In this document: piece after piece, positions 32,590 to 43,739 of the stretch
Position numbering within the stretch: position 1 is the stretch's first letter
How the letters are laid out: every line of letters begins with the position of its first letter
Assembly (NCBI GenBank): GCA_018806985.1
Contig: JADANN010000365.1
Span: 1,474,001-1,538,000 of the forward strand
DNA: 64,000 nt
Reading direction: 5' to 3'
Origin: Angiostrongylus vasorum
Lineage: Eukaryota > Nematoda > Chromadorea > Rhabditida > Metastrongylidae
The notes under the pieces: model-generated
Told to the model about the DNA's origin: nothing
The model's database searches: none
Seen by the model: the letters and a program-made list of their open reading frames with translations, nothing else
Program-made: the position numbers and the translations under genes

Positions 32590-33745
32590 TCGTTCCTATC
32601 ATGCACCACTTGTATCACCTCTCGTCCCACTGATTGTCGAGTCATTCGCGAGAGCGCAAGTATTCCATTTCTTCCACTCGCTTGCAAAACTAGTCTAGTG
32701 AATTGTGCTCGCTCGACGAATTCTTTGCATATCTTATATTTTTTTCCAGGGTTTTTGTGGAAAAACTGGACCGTCGATTCCGTAGCCTTCCTGATCTACG
32801 TTTCACATTCAGGACAATGCAGTCGCTAACGTTTCTTGTGCATCGGTTTTTGTCCATATGCATTACGTGTTCCGTCCACCTTTTCTTGAAAAGTTCGGCA
32901 TGTAGAACGGCCTCTTTGCTTTTGATGGTTAAGGTAATTCGGAGCATCGAACCACTCTTTCATTTGAGTGATACGGGATGCTTCAAGCATCCTCCTTTCG
33001 GCTTTATCTTCAGTATCGCTGAGTGACGTTTTAACCTGCCTACTTAACGACCAGCAATATCACGTTTGCGTTAAGGCGGGAAGAATCGTGAAGTTGAGAA
33101 CGTGGGCACGGAGTCGGGTGTTCTTTGTTCTCTCCACTACATACTCGATGCTATTGAAGGGTCCCCAAGCCGCTCGTTTCCTTCTGCTCAACTCTGGAGC
33201 TAAGGGGTTCATCATGCTGATTTTCCGACCTAGATAGAGGCGACTGGAAAATTCGGAGATATTCGTTCCACTGAGCGTGAATGGGGCACACGAAACCAAT
33301 CTTTTCCTCATAAACATCGTTTTCATCGTTTTTTCTGAGATTTAGTCAAGGACCAATCTTTCCACAGGCTCTATCAAAGTCGGCAAGCATTCGTTCCGCT
33401 TGGCTAATGTTTGATGTTGTAAGAACGATGTCAGCAGAGCTAAAAATGGTATAATTGTCTACCGTCGATTTTCACTCCCATGTTGTAACATTCCAGTGTT
33501 CGCATGAAAATCTCGAGTGTGGCGTTAAATAGTTTTTGGCCAAACGTGATTGCCTTGTCTAACCCCTCTTTTGATGTCGATATTAATATCGTTGAAGGAT
33601 GGTTATACCTTGGTTGAAAAGTTTTTATACAGCTCGCAAAAAATCTTTGTGTAATGAGTAGGAGCGCCTTTGATGTCCAATGCTTCCATAAGTGCTTCTA
33701 CCTAAACTGAGTCAAAAGTTTTCTTTAAATCGACGAAAGTTAAAC
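32590..33745 (-). mobile_element. RTE-type LINE, 3' half (reverse transcriptase)
   Basis: Minus frames: FRETFDSV-like palm start near 33740-33715; MKTMFMRKRLVSCAPFTLSG (33326-33267); APELSRRKRAAWGPFNSIEY with VVERTKNTRLRAHV; and the C-terminal zinc-region block RWTEHVMHMDKNRCTRNVSD (about 32880). The equivalent of the TAG stop and 8-nt insertion seen in the copies at 47 and 51 kb is absent here (TGG intact). The 5' half is missing and a SINE1 copy begins at the broken edge. Confidence 0.85.
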
Positions 33746-33749
33746 AAAG

Positions 33750-33965
33750 CGCAATAAAGATCGATAGAACTAGCTGAGAGACAGGCGAAACAATGGACCC
33801 GCATGGTGTGGTGGTGAACGCGCTGCTCCCCGGAACGGACTATAGCGCATTCGTTCCCCGCCATAGGCACATGCGGTCCAGAGTTTTGCAAATATCTCAG
33901 CTTCGTTGAAGTTATATTTCGCAATATACCCTGCCATCAGAAAGAGTAAGCAGTAAGTAAAAAGG
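33750..33965 (+). repeat. SINE1 copy, full length
   Basis: GATCGATAGAACTAGCTGAG, GCATGGTGTGGTGGTGAACGCG, GCATTCGTTCCCCGCC, GTCCAGAGTTTTGCAAATATCTC, ATACCCTGCCATCAGAAAGAGTAAGCAGTAAGTAAAAAGG. Nearly identical to the copy at 44440. Inserted at the edge of an RTE element. Confidence 0.85.
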
Positions 33966-34343
33966 TTAAAATACTTGTTAATGTTTACTTAACACTTCAA
34001 AAAGAAACACTACTAACGCAAAAAACATAATGTACAGCGGAAATATGTCATAACCAAATGGTCGTGAGATCGACCATGTGAATTCACCGTGGAGCGCCAT
34101 AACTCGCTCCATTTGGAGGATTGAACAAAAAAGCAATGTATGATCTTGTTCTTTGAAAAGTTTGTTTGAGAAATAGTATGTAGTAGTACAAACATAACTG
34201 CAAGAAGTGCAGCATCTGACAAAGAACACAAGCAATGATGGCGTAAAAAATCCTACAAATGTGTTAGCTTCTACATTATTTCTCAGTCGAAAATAATGCA
34301 TTTTCTATCTGCTGTAAACTCTTCACACGGTCAGCAAAGATTA

Positions 34344-34349
34344 TTTATT
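34344..34349 (-). terminator. Poly(A) signal overlapping the stop codon
   Basis: AATAAA on the minus strand begins at the second base of the TAA stop (34350-34348) of the histone-fold-like gene, implying a 3' untranslated region of only about 15-25 nt. Confidence 0.5.
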
Positions 34350-34761
34350 AGTCAAATCCACAGACTTTTTTAAAACAATGGCTCGGTAATACACGTTGTA
34401 CGTCTTTGGCGTCAAGCGTTTTTTTTCCTTCCGTAGCACATTGTTTAAAAATATCAGATACGATACCACTGACATTCATTCTGAGCTCTTGCTTCGCTTG
34501 TTCATATGCGTCCTCAACTATAGCGATCGAATCGTCCTCTCCACGAACCTCCCGTATCGGAATTCCATAGTTTTCCATGGAGCTTTTAATCGTCAAGATT
34601 GCGTCCTTGGGTGGAACAATAATAAGTACACTTTTCTTGCGATACCTCGATTTTCTTCTGTCGGACGTCGTGGCAGGAAAATTGTTCTGCGCAGCGGATG
34701 TTGATGGCGGACGTTGTACCGATGGAATGACTTTTTTCTTGTTATTGCAACGGTTGGCCAT
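34348..34761 (-). CDS. Intronless histone-fold-like protein, 137 aa
   Basis: Basic, Ser/Pro-rich N-terminus (KKKVIPSVQRPPSTSAAQ, then RRKSRYRKKS). A three-helix block follows: AILTIKSSMENYGI; then a long helix across EDAYEQAKQELRMNVSGIVS and DIFKQCATEG; then KKTLDAKDVQRVL. The KKTLDAKDVQxxL motif after a long central helix is the usual loop 2/helix 3 of H4/TAF/CENP-S-type histone folds. Helix 1 and 2 are spaced more widely than in core histones, so it is not H3, H4, H2A or H2B. A TATATAA box lies 45-55 nt upstream and an AATAAA overlaps the stop, making a very compact transcription unit. It could be a TAF, a kinetochore histone-fold protein or a divergent family. The gene call is fairly good, the fold likely, the function unknown. 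Confidence 0.58.
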   Translation of the reverse strand: MANRCNNKKKVIPSVQRPPSTSAAQNNFPATTSDRRKSRYRKKSVLIIVPPKDAILTIKSSMENYGIPIREVRGEDDSIAIVEDAYEQAKQELRMNVSGIVSDIFKQCATEGKKTLDAKDVQRVLPSHCFKKVCGFD

Positions 34762-34802
34762 GGCAGATAACAGCTGGCAATTAACGGTTCTTACTGAAAT
34801 TC

Positions 34803-34816
34803 GCCCTTATATAAGT
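34803..34816 (-). promoter_or_regulatory. TATA box of the histone-fold-like gene
   Basis: CTTATATAAG is nearly palindromic, about 45-55 nt upstream of the ATG at 34761 on the minus strand. With initiation 25-30 nt downstream the leader would be about 20 nt. It could also serve the plus strand. Confidence 0.4.
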
Positions 34817-34920
34817 CATCGAGTCCCCACTCCGGGACTCCTGTTTCTACTGTTGTCTTTAGCAATGCAAAAATCAAAGCAAAACATGAGATTTTTAAGC
34901 ACTTCTTACTTGTTTTTCAG

Positions 34921-35041
34921 TTATCACAAACGATTATGGGGTTTCGGCATATTTCGAGCGGTCGGTCAACTAATCACAGAAATCAGTGCTATCATAGAAG
35001 AATCCAGTGAGAAAAGCAAAAAACTTTCCTCTCGTCTATGA
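34921..35041 (+). CDS. Candidate terminal exon of unknown gene
   Basis: Follows a strong acceptor (ACTTGTTTTTCAG) and reads YHKRLWGFGIFRAVGQLITE then ISAIIEESSEKSKKLSSRL and stop. An upstream ATG at 34760-34762 (MADNSWQLTVLTEIRPYISH) overlaps the minus-strand ATG within CCATGG, but no clear donor joins the two. Unrecognised; may be chance. Confidence 0.25.
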
Positions 35042-37089
35042 AAGTTTCAAGCAATGCTTATGGTGACGATCTGAGATACTCTAGCGTGCCGATGTTGGGT
35101 TTCCAAAGGATATGAAGCTCAGCCAGTATCAAAGATGTCGATTAGAAGAGATGCTGACAGTTTTTCAAGTTGGTATCGAATCTATCTCCGAACCCGAACA
35201 TATCGTCGATTGCATGACAGTCATGCGAATGGAAGTAGTGTCGCAATACGCATATCATATTTCAATAAGGTCACCTGAGTATCTTTCAATTAGATATGAT
35301 CACTGTGCACAAATTCTACGGAATATTTTTTGCTCTAAGAAGCGAATAAATATTAATACATTTGTGATAACACTAAAATGCTACCCAATTTTTTAAAAAC
35401 ACAGCCTTTGAGGCGCCCTGAAACCATGAATCTTCATAACTTAGCATATTCTACGAAGCAAGAAGAAGTTGATTGGTAGTAAGAAGAGCATGCGAGATGG
35501 AGACTCCTGATTTCCACATAGAATACGGTCACCGCCTATTATTGGGACAGAGGACAGATTGCTACGTTAAAACAAAACCATATCCTAAAAAAATCAGTCA
35601 CAGCTTCAGGTACAGGCGTAGCCCATGCTAGGATTCTAAGCGTTGTTAATGTATTCAGCACTTAGACACACTCCCAACCTTGGATTGGACGCATTATTGG
35701 TCATCTATTGCCACGGTAATGTGTAGATCCTGGAATGGGAGAGCAAAAATGAAACGACAGAGCTTGGGCCTATCTTATCGAGTTCGACTACCGGAAGTGG
35801 ATGCGGTGCAGTAGTGCAGTTAGCACTTTATACACAAACTCACAGAGCTAAATAACATGCTTTTTAGTTCAACTTCCTGAGAATGTTCAACGTTTGTTTT
35901 CCCATGTTTTCCCATGGGTCCCCCCGACGAAATAATCCTAAATCTTCTTTTAAATGTGCCCAGAGATTTAAATCCGTGTCCTTCAGAATTGCATGAGTTT
36001 GTGTTTATGTTTAAGCAACCTTGACTGAATCACAAGCTTCGAAAATGCACTGTCAGTATACTTCGCTGATTCGCATTTACAAAACTAGTGCACTAACACT
36101 TATTGGCTCCAGCTGTTTACCGCAGACAGGAGTTATTAATGGCAAAACAACATATTTGTGTATTGAAATGGGCCAAAATAAACATATTTTATACATCCCA
36201 AATCTTTCATTTCGTTCGCTGTCTCGCATCTCTTTTTTCTCCAAGGTGATCAGACCTGCGTATGGGTTCGACTACTGTCTGAGGATTTGGGTCTTCTCTA
36301 CGAATGTGCTTAAATGCTGATTAAACTCATTCTTTGTAGAATATTAAAACACATCTATTGAAGCGTCCCTGAATCTTAACCATTGCCTGTAGTCAGCGCT
36401 TGTCGATCAAAGAGAGCTCTAGCACTATTTGAATAATTGGGATGTTTTTTGAAGAAGATGACAAGAAACATAGAAGGTGGGAACAACGTGCGCACCAATT
36501 GTGATGGCGTTTGTGTAATGGTTGTTCCTCTAGTCGACCAGAGTCCGGAGTCTCCATCTGACGAACGGAAACGATTTCCTACGCTCATTTCATTCACTCA
36601 AAGGGATAAACAGATCCTCTCCTACTCGACAAGCTTGCGCGACAATAACTTGTAACATTGTTGCTTGTGGTCTACAAAGGACTCAACACATCTGCTTTTT
36701 TTGCGAGTCAGCAGGAATTTAAACCGGATAGAACGTATGCTAAACAACATGGTCTCTACAAAAAACTTGCGCATCGTTAAACAGCAATACGTGGAGGTAT
36801 TGTGCAAAAATAATGAAGTAAATATTAGTGTTGTGTTTAAATTACTACAAAAGTTTCTTAGGGACCATCTCTAAAAGCGCTCTTTCAGTCACAAAATCCA
36901 CCTTCTCCATTTTAATGCCTGACTCAGCGTGGTGGTTTGACGACCAGACCAAAGTCTTCTTGAGGTCGGGGGATACTTGGAGGTACTGTCCGGTGTGCGA
37001 AGCAACACCTTGGTACAGTAGCTTTTGATAGTACTATTAATGGGCTGGATTCTTGCTACCCGGAGTGACAACAACCTCCCTGATCTACC
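35042..37089. other. Intergenic, no supported gene
   Basis: Several 60-100 aa frames exist (plus 35112-35396, plus 36021-36320, plus 36665-36874, minus 36376-36597). None shows a family motif or paired splice sites, and no named repeat was seen. Confidence 0.35.
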
Positions 37090-37903
37090 TGTATCCTGTC
37101 ATGCAGAAAACATCAACGGGCTATAATGGCAGTGACGGTATTCAACAAACTCCGATGTGCGACGTAACATCTTGGCACACTGAATGCTTGATGTTGTCGC
37201 CTGAAAGTTGTTGACTGTTACGCAATAATTCTAGTCACATGACGCAAACTTCTTCCCCGATCTACATGACCAAACGACAAACTGCAGTGAAAACATCAAG
37301 CAACCACAAGATAACTTTCTTCTCACTCCAGGTCATCTCCCTGCTTGACCAGCATTAAGAATGTAAATTTGAAGGAAATAAATAAAGCAAAAAAGGATAA
37401 AGCTCTCGGCGTTGGACAATCCCTGAGGGATGCGCCATGCATTCAACTTTATTAACTATCGTTGGAAGTGACTGAAGGCACACATGGCCTTTACAGTGGC
37501 TCGCGGTCGCCTACCGATGTAGTGAGCCACTGTTGCTATCCTCCCAGACAAGTCTGGTTCCAATTTGCTGCCCCCGAAGTGATGGAAGGATTGGTGGGCC
37601 ATGGGCGCGAGGATCGATTCTACGTATGTGTTGCAGTGGCGCCTCCAACCACTGCGCCACACGTGCCCTTTTACTTTCCGGTACTGCGGCAAATGGGCCT
37701 GTTTCATTTGCAAAAATGTTCAGATGATAATGACTACATGCTTGCTCTAAAAAAGTTCACTACGACGTATTGTACGCACAGCACCTCACTGTCCAAAATG
37801 TGAGGATCAAAGAAAAAAAATCACGCATGACACAAAGAACGACACACCATTGCACTTCATTTACCAAGTAATATTATGCAACCAGTGTTATAATATCGTA
37901 TTA
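37090..37903 (-). repeat. Inverted copy of segment A (26665-27430)
   Basis: Reverse complement of the sequence downstream of LRCH, ending at AATATCGTATTAT where the direct copy of LRCH exons begins. It holds an intact SINE2 (37381-37670, minus) that keeps 55 bp lost in the source copy. Confidence 0.85.
37381..37670 (-). repeat. SINE2 copy, full length, inside the duplicate
   Basis: Minus orientation: AAAGGATAAAGCTCTCGGCG (tail), CACTACATCGG region, GGAAGGATTGGTGGGCCATG, and CACTGCGCCACACGTGCCC (head). Confidence 0.88.
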
Positions 37904-39706
37904 TATCTGTATTTTAGCGTTACTGGCGCTTTCGATTCTATGTGGTAGAATGTATGTCATATGTTGTATATACATATGTATTTCTTTATCTTTCCTCACT
38001 GAATATTCTTCACAGTTGGCACCTAGTTCTGGTCTTGATGAAATCAGCGAGTACACCGCATTTCCCCGTTTTCTCGACGATTTAAAGCAGAGCTGTGAAA
38101 AACAGATTATAGGTCGATTCTATGCATTACTTTGTCATCACGACTGTTTTATCCCTAATTACGATTTATCTCAATGTATTTCCGTAATGCAGCGCATGCG
38201 CCAACGCAGGAATATTCTTGTGGAAACGCTTGTAGTAACATTTACAAGTCTGCACTGAATAGCGGTGTAGGTGTGAGAACTGCTGACGACGGTGAAAAGG
38301 TAATTCGTTACTTTAAATACAGCTAAAGTTCAAAGGTTGGAGATCATTATTTCACCATTGGCAGATTCCACCATGTTTCTTAGTACAATTCAAAATGGAA
38401 ATGGGGATCAACATAAGAAGACTGGTATTTTCGGCATGCATCTTTATAATTTCCACTTTTTTTATTCGGAGATTGTATAATGTTTTATTTTGAGTCGTTC
38501 GCGGTTTCAGAGAGGCTGACTTCGCTCGATCTGAGCAATAATAACTCCTCTGTGGTTGATGATGCGTACGGTGTTGCAGACGATCGTTCCGTAGTAGGTA
38601 TTGTCTACTTCTGTTGGCTTTTTTAAACTCTACGGGAATAGTGATTTTGACTTTTGCGCTATAGCCTTATTCTTTATGACTTCTGTCTAATCTGTACACC
38701 GTAAAGTATATGAAACCTACAAAACCTCGTTTTACTTTCCTGTTCTAACTTTGTACATTTACGAAATGGTCTATGAGGCAGGGTTAAAAGTATGTAATTG
38801 ACCCAGTAATATTTTGAACTACTACTGGTTAGGTTTATTTTCGTTTCCATTGGTATTCTAAAAGCGGAAAAATTGGTGCAACAACATGGATTGAACTAGA
38901 GCAATGTCAACCTTTAATTTGTTTCATACTATAGTTCTTCACGGCAGAGCGTGGTGTGAAATACAACCACAACGATGCTGGAGATATTCGCAAAACTTGG
39001 ACCCAGGGCCAGACTGAACCTGATGATGATTGCTGATAGCAACGTAAGGTAGAAAACTAGCTGAGAGAAACACAAAGCAAGGGCCTCAGTGGTACAGTGT
39101 GTAATATGCGAGCCTCCGGAAAGGGTAGTCGTGATTCGATCAGGCCCGGGGTCTAGAATTGCGAATATCTAAGCATGGTTGTGGCTGGTAAACTAGAGCA
39201 ATTTGGGGTTTGATTGCATAGTTGGATTGACAGATATTCTGCATTGTTTGTCTTTCCTAAATAATTAACATATAGCATACTCAGAGTGCAAATGTCATCA
39301 TTGCGAAAGTCTTGAAGTTAACAAATCAATTTCTGAGGGTAGTTCGCTTTTCAAGTGATCAACTACTCAAGTCCGAGCGACGATCATATTCCAGGCTTAT
39401 CAAGTTTCGCCATGTTTGTTACCATTCGTCTTAAGTATTAAATATAAAGCTGATAACCATTCGAAAGCAGATTTAAAACTTGATCTTTTATCTTAAATGT
39501 TTTCGTCTTAACTTGGCATATTCAGCTGGGAGTGTACCAGTAGCAAGCAAACCGATTTCTAATGTCGCTCCGCTAGTTTCTGTGCGGCCGAAATCTCCCA
39601 TACCACCTACACAAAACACAACAACGAAGGCGAGAATTTTTAATTTGACAGCTTCCATTCTAAAAAATTGCGTTTGTATGTTTTTTTAAATTTTGGGCTC
39701 ACTGAA
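37904..39706 (+). pseudogene. Duplicated LRCH exons 8-12, pseudogene fragment
   Basis: Direct copy of 22739-24610 at roughly 97 percent identity by eye. Copied exons: 38016-38112 (8), 38193-38299 (9), part of 10 (about 38340-38430), 38511-38597 (11), 39526-39629 (12). The small 80-bp intron between exons 8 and 9 is kept. A deletion at about 38335 removes the acceptor and the first half of exon 10, and neither LRR nor CH exons were copied, so it cannot make an LRCH protein. It also carries the SINE1 pair of intron 11. In exon 12 the T-run is one base shorter than in the parent (5 against 6), which keeps the frame open to a GTTTGT donor. Confidence 0.88.
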
Positions 39707-42575
39707 GAATTCGCTTCTCTTTCGGGGTCAGGGGAACGAGGGTCGTTTGTTCTACTGTGAGCAACTCTTGAGCTCAGTCGTCAGCCATAATGAATCCCGA
39801 CCTAGATAGACATAGCTGGATCATTCGGCAATATTCATTCCTCTGAGGGTGAACGGGGCATACATAACCAATCTGTTCCTCATGAATATCGTTTTTTATG
39901 AGGTCTAGTCGAAAACCAATCTTTCCTCAGACTTTATCAAAATGGGCAAGCATTCGATCGGCACGTTTAATGCTCAGCGTTGTAAAAACGAAGCAAAGTG
40001 AACATGGTGTAATACCAACTACCGGTTTTCACTCCCATGTTTTCGTATTCCGTGTTCGCATGGCGTTCTCGAGAGTGCCGGTGAATAATTTTGACATGAT
40101 GGTATCGCTTTGCTTGACGCCTTCTTTGACGGCGATGCTAACAACATTATGAAATGATGATATTTCCACTGTGAAGTTTTTACATACTTAACGAAGAATC
40201 TATGTTTACCGAGTAAGAAAGCTCTCGCTGTCCAAGCTTTCTATAACTGTCTCTCTCTTACCTTAGTCAAATGATTTTTTTCTACATCGATGAAGGTGAT
40301 ACCAAGCTGTCTACTGCACTCTCGCGATACTTCGATGTATCTTGATATCGCGTTAACGTGGTCCATCGTACTGAATCCTCTTCGAAACACTGTTTCTTGC
40401 TCACATGGCTCTCCTTCGGCTAGTGTTCTGTCAATCCTGTTTAGGAAGATTCTAGTGAAAAGTTTTCAGACGACAGATAGCAAGCAGATTGGGCAATAGT
40501 TTCCGAGATCGCGGAGGTCCCTCCTAAACAGTAGCACGGTTTACTGGTTTGCCGCTGAGTAGGGATTTTGCATTCAGACAGCTGACTTGTGAAGGGGTTG
40601 GGGCAGTGTGTTTACGATGACCGGCGCCAGGTTTTTCAGATGTTTACAACTTATCCCGTCTGGACCTAGTGCTGTTCTATTCTTAATCGACGAAGTAATA
40701 TGTTGGATAATGGAAGAGAAAACTAGTGGTAAGACATGCCATTTCTCTTTATTTAACATAAGCGCAGTAGAAGGAGGCTGCTGGAGAGATCTTAGTAGTA
40801 ACTGCGAATGCTTTTCTCCATTGTATCTCTGGAAGCTGCACTGTTCCGTCGGTGAGTCGGAGCGCAATTACCTTGGCCTTGTAACCGGCAACGTTTCGGT
40901 GGGCTTTATGAATGCTTCTCCCGGACTCTGCCGTTTCGATCATAACTTCTGCTCTTCTTTTTTTAGATCTTCTTCTATCGCTTGTCTTCATTATTTCGCA
41001 AATTTGGACTTGAACTGGCGGTGGCATGAAGCTTTTACGATTACACGCTGTCATATCTGTTCGAGTGCTCCTGGAGAGGAAGGTTCTTGGTGATTTTCGA
41101 ACTTTAAAGGTCTTGAATAAGCATGTCGTACTCCTCGTCGATGTTATCAAAAACGATATCTTCCAACGACCAACTGGTTAATTGAATAAATCCCAGTAGA
41201 TATTGACTTTGGGAGTTGGTTTTTCAAATTTATTGGATTTTTTCAAATTTTCACGGGGAATAAAATCTTGCACGAAAGAGACGGTGGTCTGATCCCGTGT
41301 AGTATTTTGGGACAACTGCAATATTGGTTAGGCAAACCTTCGGTTTATTATTATATGATCTATTTCTCTGTTATGGTACCTTCACTGGGAGACTTCCAAA
41401 GAAAGCGTTGAAGGTGGCGTTTCCAGAACTGCGAGCAACCATAAATGCAAATGCGCTTGGTCATCACGATCAGGTCGGAGAGCAGCACACCCTGCCCGTT
41501 CAATCCTAATCCCTGGGTACCAACGTGACATTCTTCAGACATTTTTTCTGGATCCAATCTTAGCGTTAATCTTTGCAATGACTATCTTGAAGAGTGGGTG
41601 ATCTTTCCTGTAGAACATCTCTAAGCACAGGTAGAAGGTTTCGTCTTCGTCTTCGCGTTCGTCTTGGCGTGATATCGGTGCTCGAAAAGGGAGGATTCTT
41701 AGGCGGTATCGATCCCACATCTCGTCAGTCATAAACGTCTGATTCTGGTTGTCAGTTGTTCGAGCGAATCGATCTTCACGAATAAACTCGTGTTCACGAG
41801 AACGCCGACGCCGCCGACTCCTCTTCTACTGTTGTATGATCCGATGATTAGTTTTTCCCCGGTGTCATGGACGGCGTTGAATGGGTGGTGCCATCTCGTC
41901 TCGGCCAGGCCGATAACGTCGTACTTTAACCTTCTTGCTTGCAGGACCGACTCTTCTATCGAGGACTCGGATGCAAGTGCATGCATTATAAGTACAGAAT
42001 GTCACATTAGTTCTTTGCGATTTAGTCAGCTTAGAACAGCCCTAAGATTTTAGCCCCCTCGCCGTATTCGTCCTACCCAACACTGCCGAATTCGCTTTTC
42101 TTTCGGGGTCAGGAGAACGAGGGTCGTTTGTTTTACTGTGCTTAGCTTTTTGATGCCAAGGTATACCCTGCTGAACTCTGATAGTAGGGGCTAGGTATAC
42201 TCACTCGTAGCTTGCCATTCCCTCCCAGAGTGAACTTGGAGCTTATTTGCTTAAGACGACTCTTATCCGCCTTCCACCCACATACCTCCCATATAGTTTC
42301 CTGTCACTCTATTGCGGGCTTTTGGCTTGTAGAATACAACACGCACAAACGAGGACGCATCAACACACGCATGCATGAAAGCATCTCGTAAATACAGAAA
42401 TTATGTACCAATTCCAAGCAGCAGAAACGGGGAGTCGATCTCTTGGATCCATCTACATCTCAGGGAAGCAAAGATACTTTTAGTCCGCGATTAACCTTCC
42501 ATCCACCACCTGAGGATCCGCCACGTATCCTCGCGACTAACCATCGCGAGATCCCTCAAATGAGCCAGATCAGTG
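39707..42575 (-). mobile_element. RTE-type LINE, almost complete at the 5' end, degenerate
   Basis: The 5' region runs from about 42575 (shared end point with the copy ending at 50520) to about 42050. Endonuclease: SESSIEESVLQARRLKYDVI, GLAETRWHHPFNAVHDTGE, GGVGVLVNTSLF (41986-41760), then FYRKDHPLFKIVIAKINAKI (about 41610) and KMSEECHVGTQGLGLNGQG. Linker: RRSKKRRAEVMIETAESGRS, HKAHRNVAGYKAKV. Reverse transcriptase start: SSIKNRTALGPDGISCKHLK (about 40700). The frame decays toward 39810 (NISE-SSYVYLGR) and the C-terminal part is missing. A 40-bp piece of the 5' leader (39707-39745) lies out of order at the left edge. Confidence 0.88.
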
Positions 42576-42689
42576 GTCGGCTTTTTATTAGCTTCAAGAA
42601 TTATATTTGAAAGGGTGGCATATTGGATGAATCGGATACTTGGTGGAATAAATTATAATGGCGTCCTGGATTTGGCTTCTAACTACAAG

Positions 42690-43020
42690 TTAGACTTCGA
42701 CGGACTCCATTTGTGATTATAGCTACAGCCAGAGCTTAACTGGGTTCATTGTCGATTTGTGCTCCCCAGGTCAATTCCCATGACAAGTGATTACTGAATG
42801 GCACTGATCGATAGAATTAGCTTAGAGACAGGCGAAAGGAAGGGTCCTCATGGTGTGGTGGTGAGCGTGTTAGCCTCCGGAAAAGGGTAATAGCGCGTTC
42901 GTTCAGCACCGCAGACACCTGCGGTCCGAAGTTTTGCGAACATCTCAGCATCATTGAAATTATATTTCGCAACATACTCTGCCATTTAAAGAAAGAGTGA
43001 GCAGTAATAATTGATTATAA
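42690..43020 (+). repeat. SINE1 copy, full length with leader
   Basis: AGAGCTTAACTGGGTTCATTG, GATTTGTGCTCCCCAGGTCAAT, CATGGTGTGGTGGTGAGCGTG, TTCGTTCAGCACCGCAGACACC, CCGAAGTTTTGCGAACATCTC, ACTCTGCCATTTAAAGAAAGAG. This copy and that at 44365 show a longer 5' part (GCTTAACTGGGTCC..GATTTGGGC) than the minimal 230-bp form. Confidence 0.8.
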
Positions 43021-43739
43021 CCATAAGTAAGACTGTTTTTGAAACATGCTACATTTCGCGGCTTAGGTGACGAGTTTATTCCTTTCAGGTATAGGAACTG
43101 GCTGGCCGACTGCAGCATTTGTTTTCATTGGATTTGAAATTTCCAATCCGCCCGCGTTGTCGAACGTGCAGAGTGAACGTGGAGCCACCTTCAAGGTTTC
43201 TTTCGTGAATGACCTGTTATCTGGTGTGGCTCTGCTCTTCTAAGATGCACTGCTTGGATGCCCTCAGTCTTTGGTTAGGAGTAAACTGTATTGTCAACAC
43301 TCAACAGTTCGCAGGCGACTACGTCTATGTTAAACCTCGCCTAAGTGATGCGTGTTACTTCTAATTTGCAATTCCTATGTAACAGATAGAATGGCTAATG
43401 ATGGGTTCGAAATTGAGAGAAGTCTCAGCAATGTTATCAAAAGCACCGAATGGTAACCTCTATTACCATCATCATCTACTTTTCCGGTATTTCGGAAGAC
43501 TGTACAGCACGGTAAGGATGAATTTGGTGCTATCATCCTAAGATTAGCCTGAAGTTTTGTAATTTAAGATATCTGATACATACATGCATGCTATCTACAT
43601 CGGGTTTTCTTCAATTTCGCCTAGAAATGAACAAAGTGCCACAGGTTCAGCAGTGTCAAATGACAATAAGGAACGCATATATGAAACGGTTTGAACGTTT
43701 TTTCGACATAGCCGTATATGGTTGCAAATTTTAAGCTCA
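43021..43739. other. No supported feature
   Basis: Unique AT-rich DNA with no convincing exon, RNA gene or named repeat. Confidence 0.4.

Noticed and set aside
33978..34301. 107-aa hydrophobic minus-strand ORF as a membrane protein
   Set aside because: Phe-rich content is expected from AT-rich DNA and there is no supporting splice or promoter context.
34577..35041. 154-aa plus-strand ORF as a single-exon gene
   Set aside because: Its first 60 codons are the antisense of the histone-fold-like gene; only the part after the acceptor at 34921 might be an exon.
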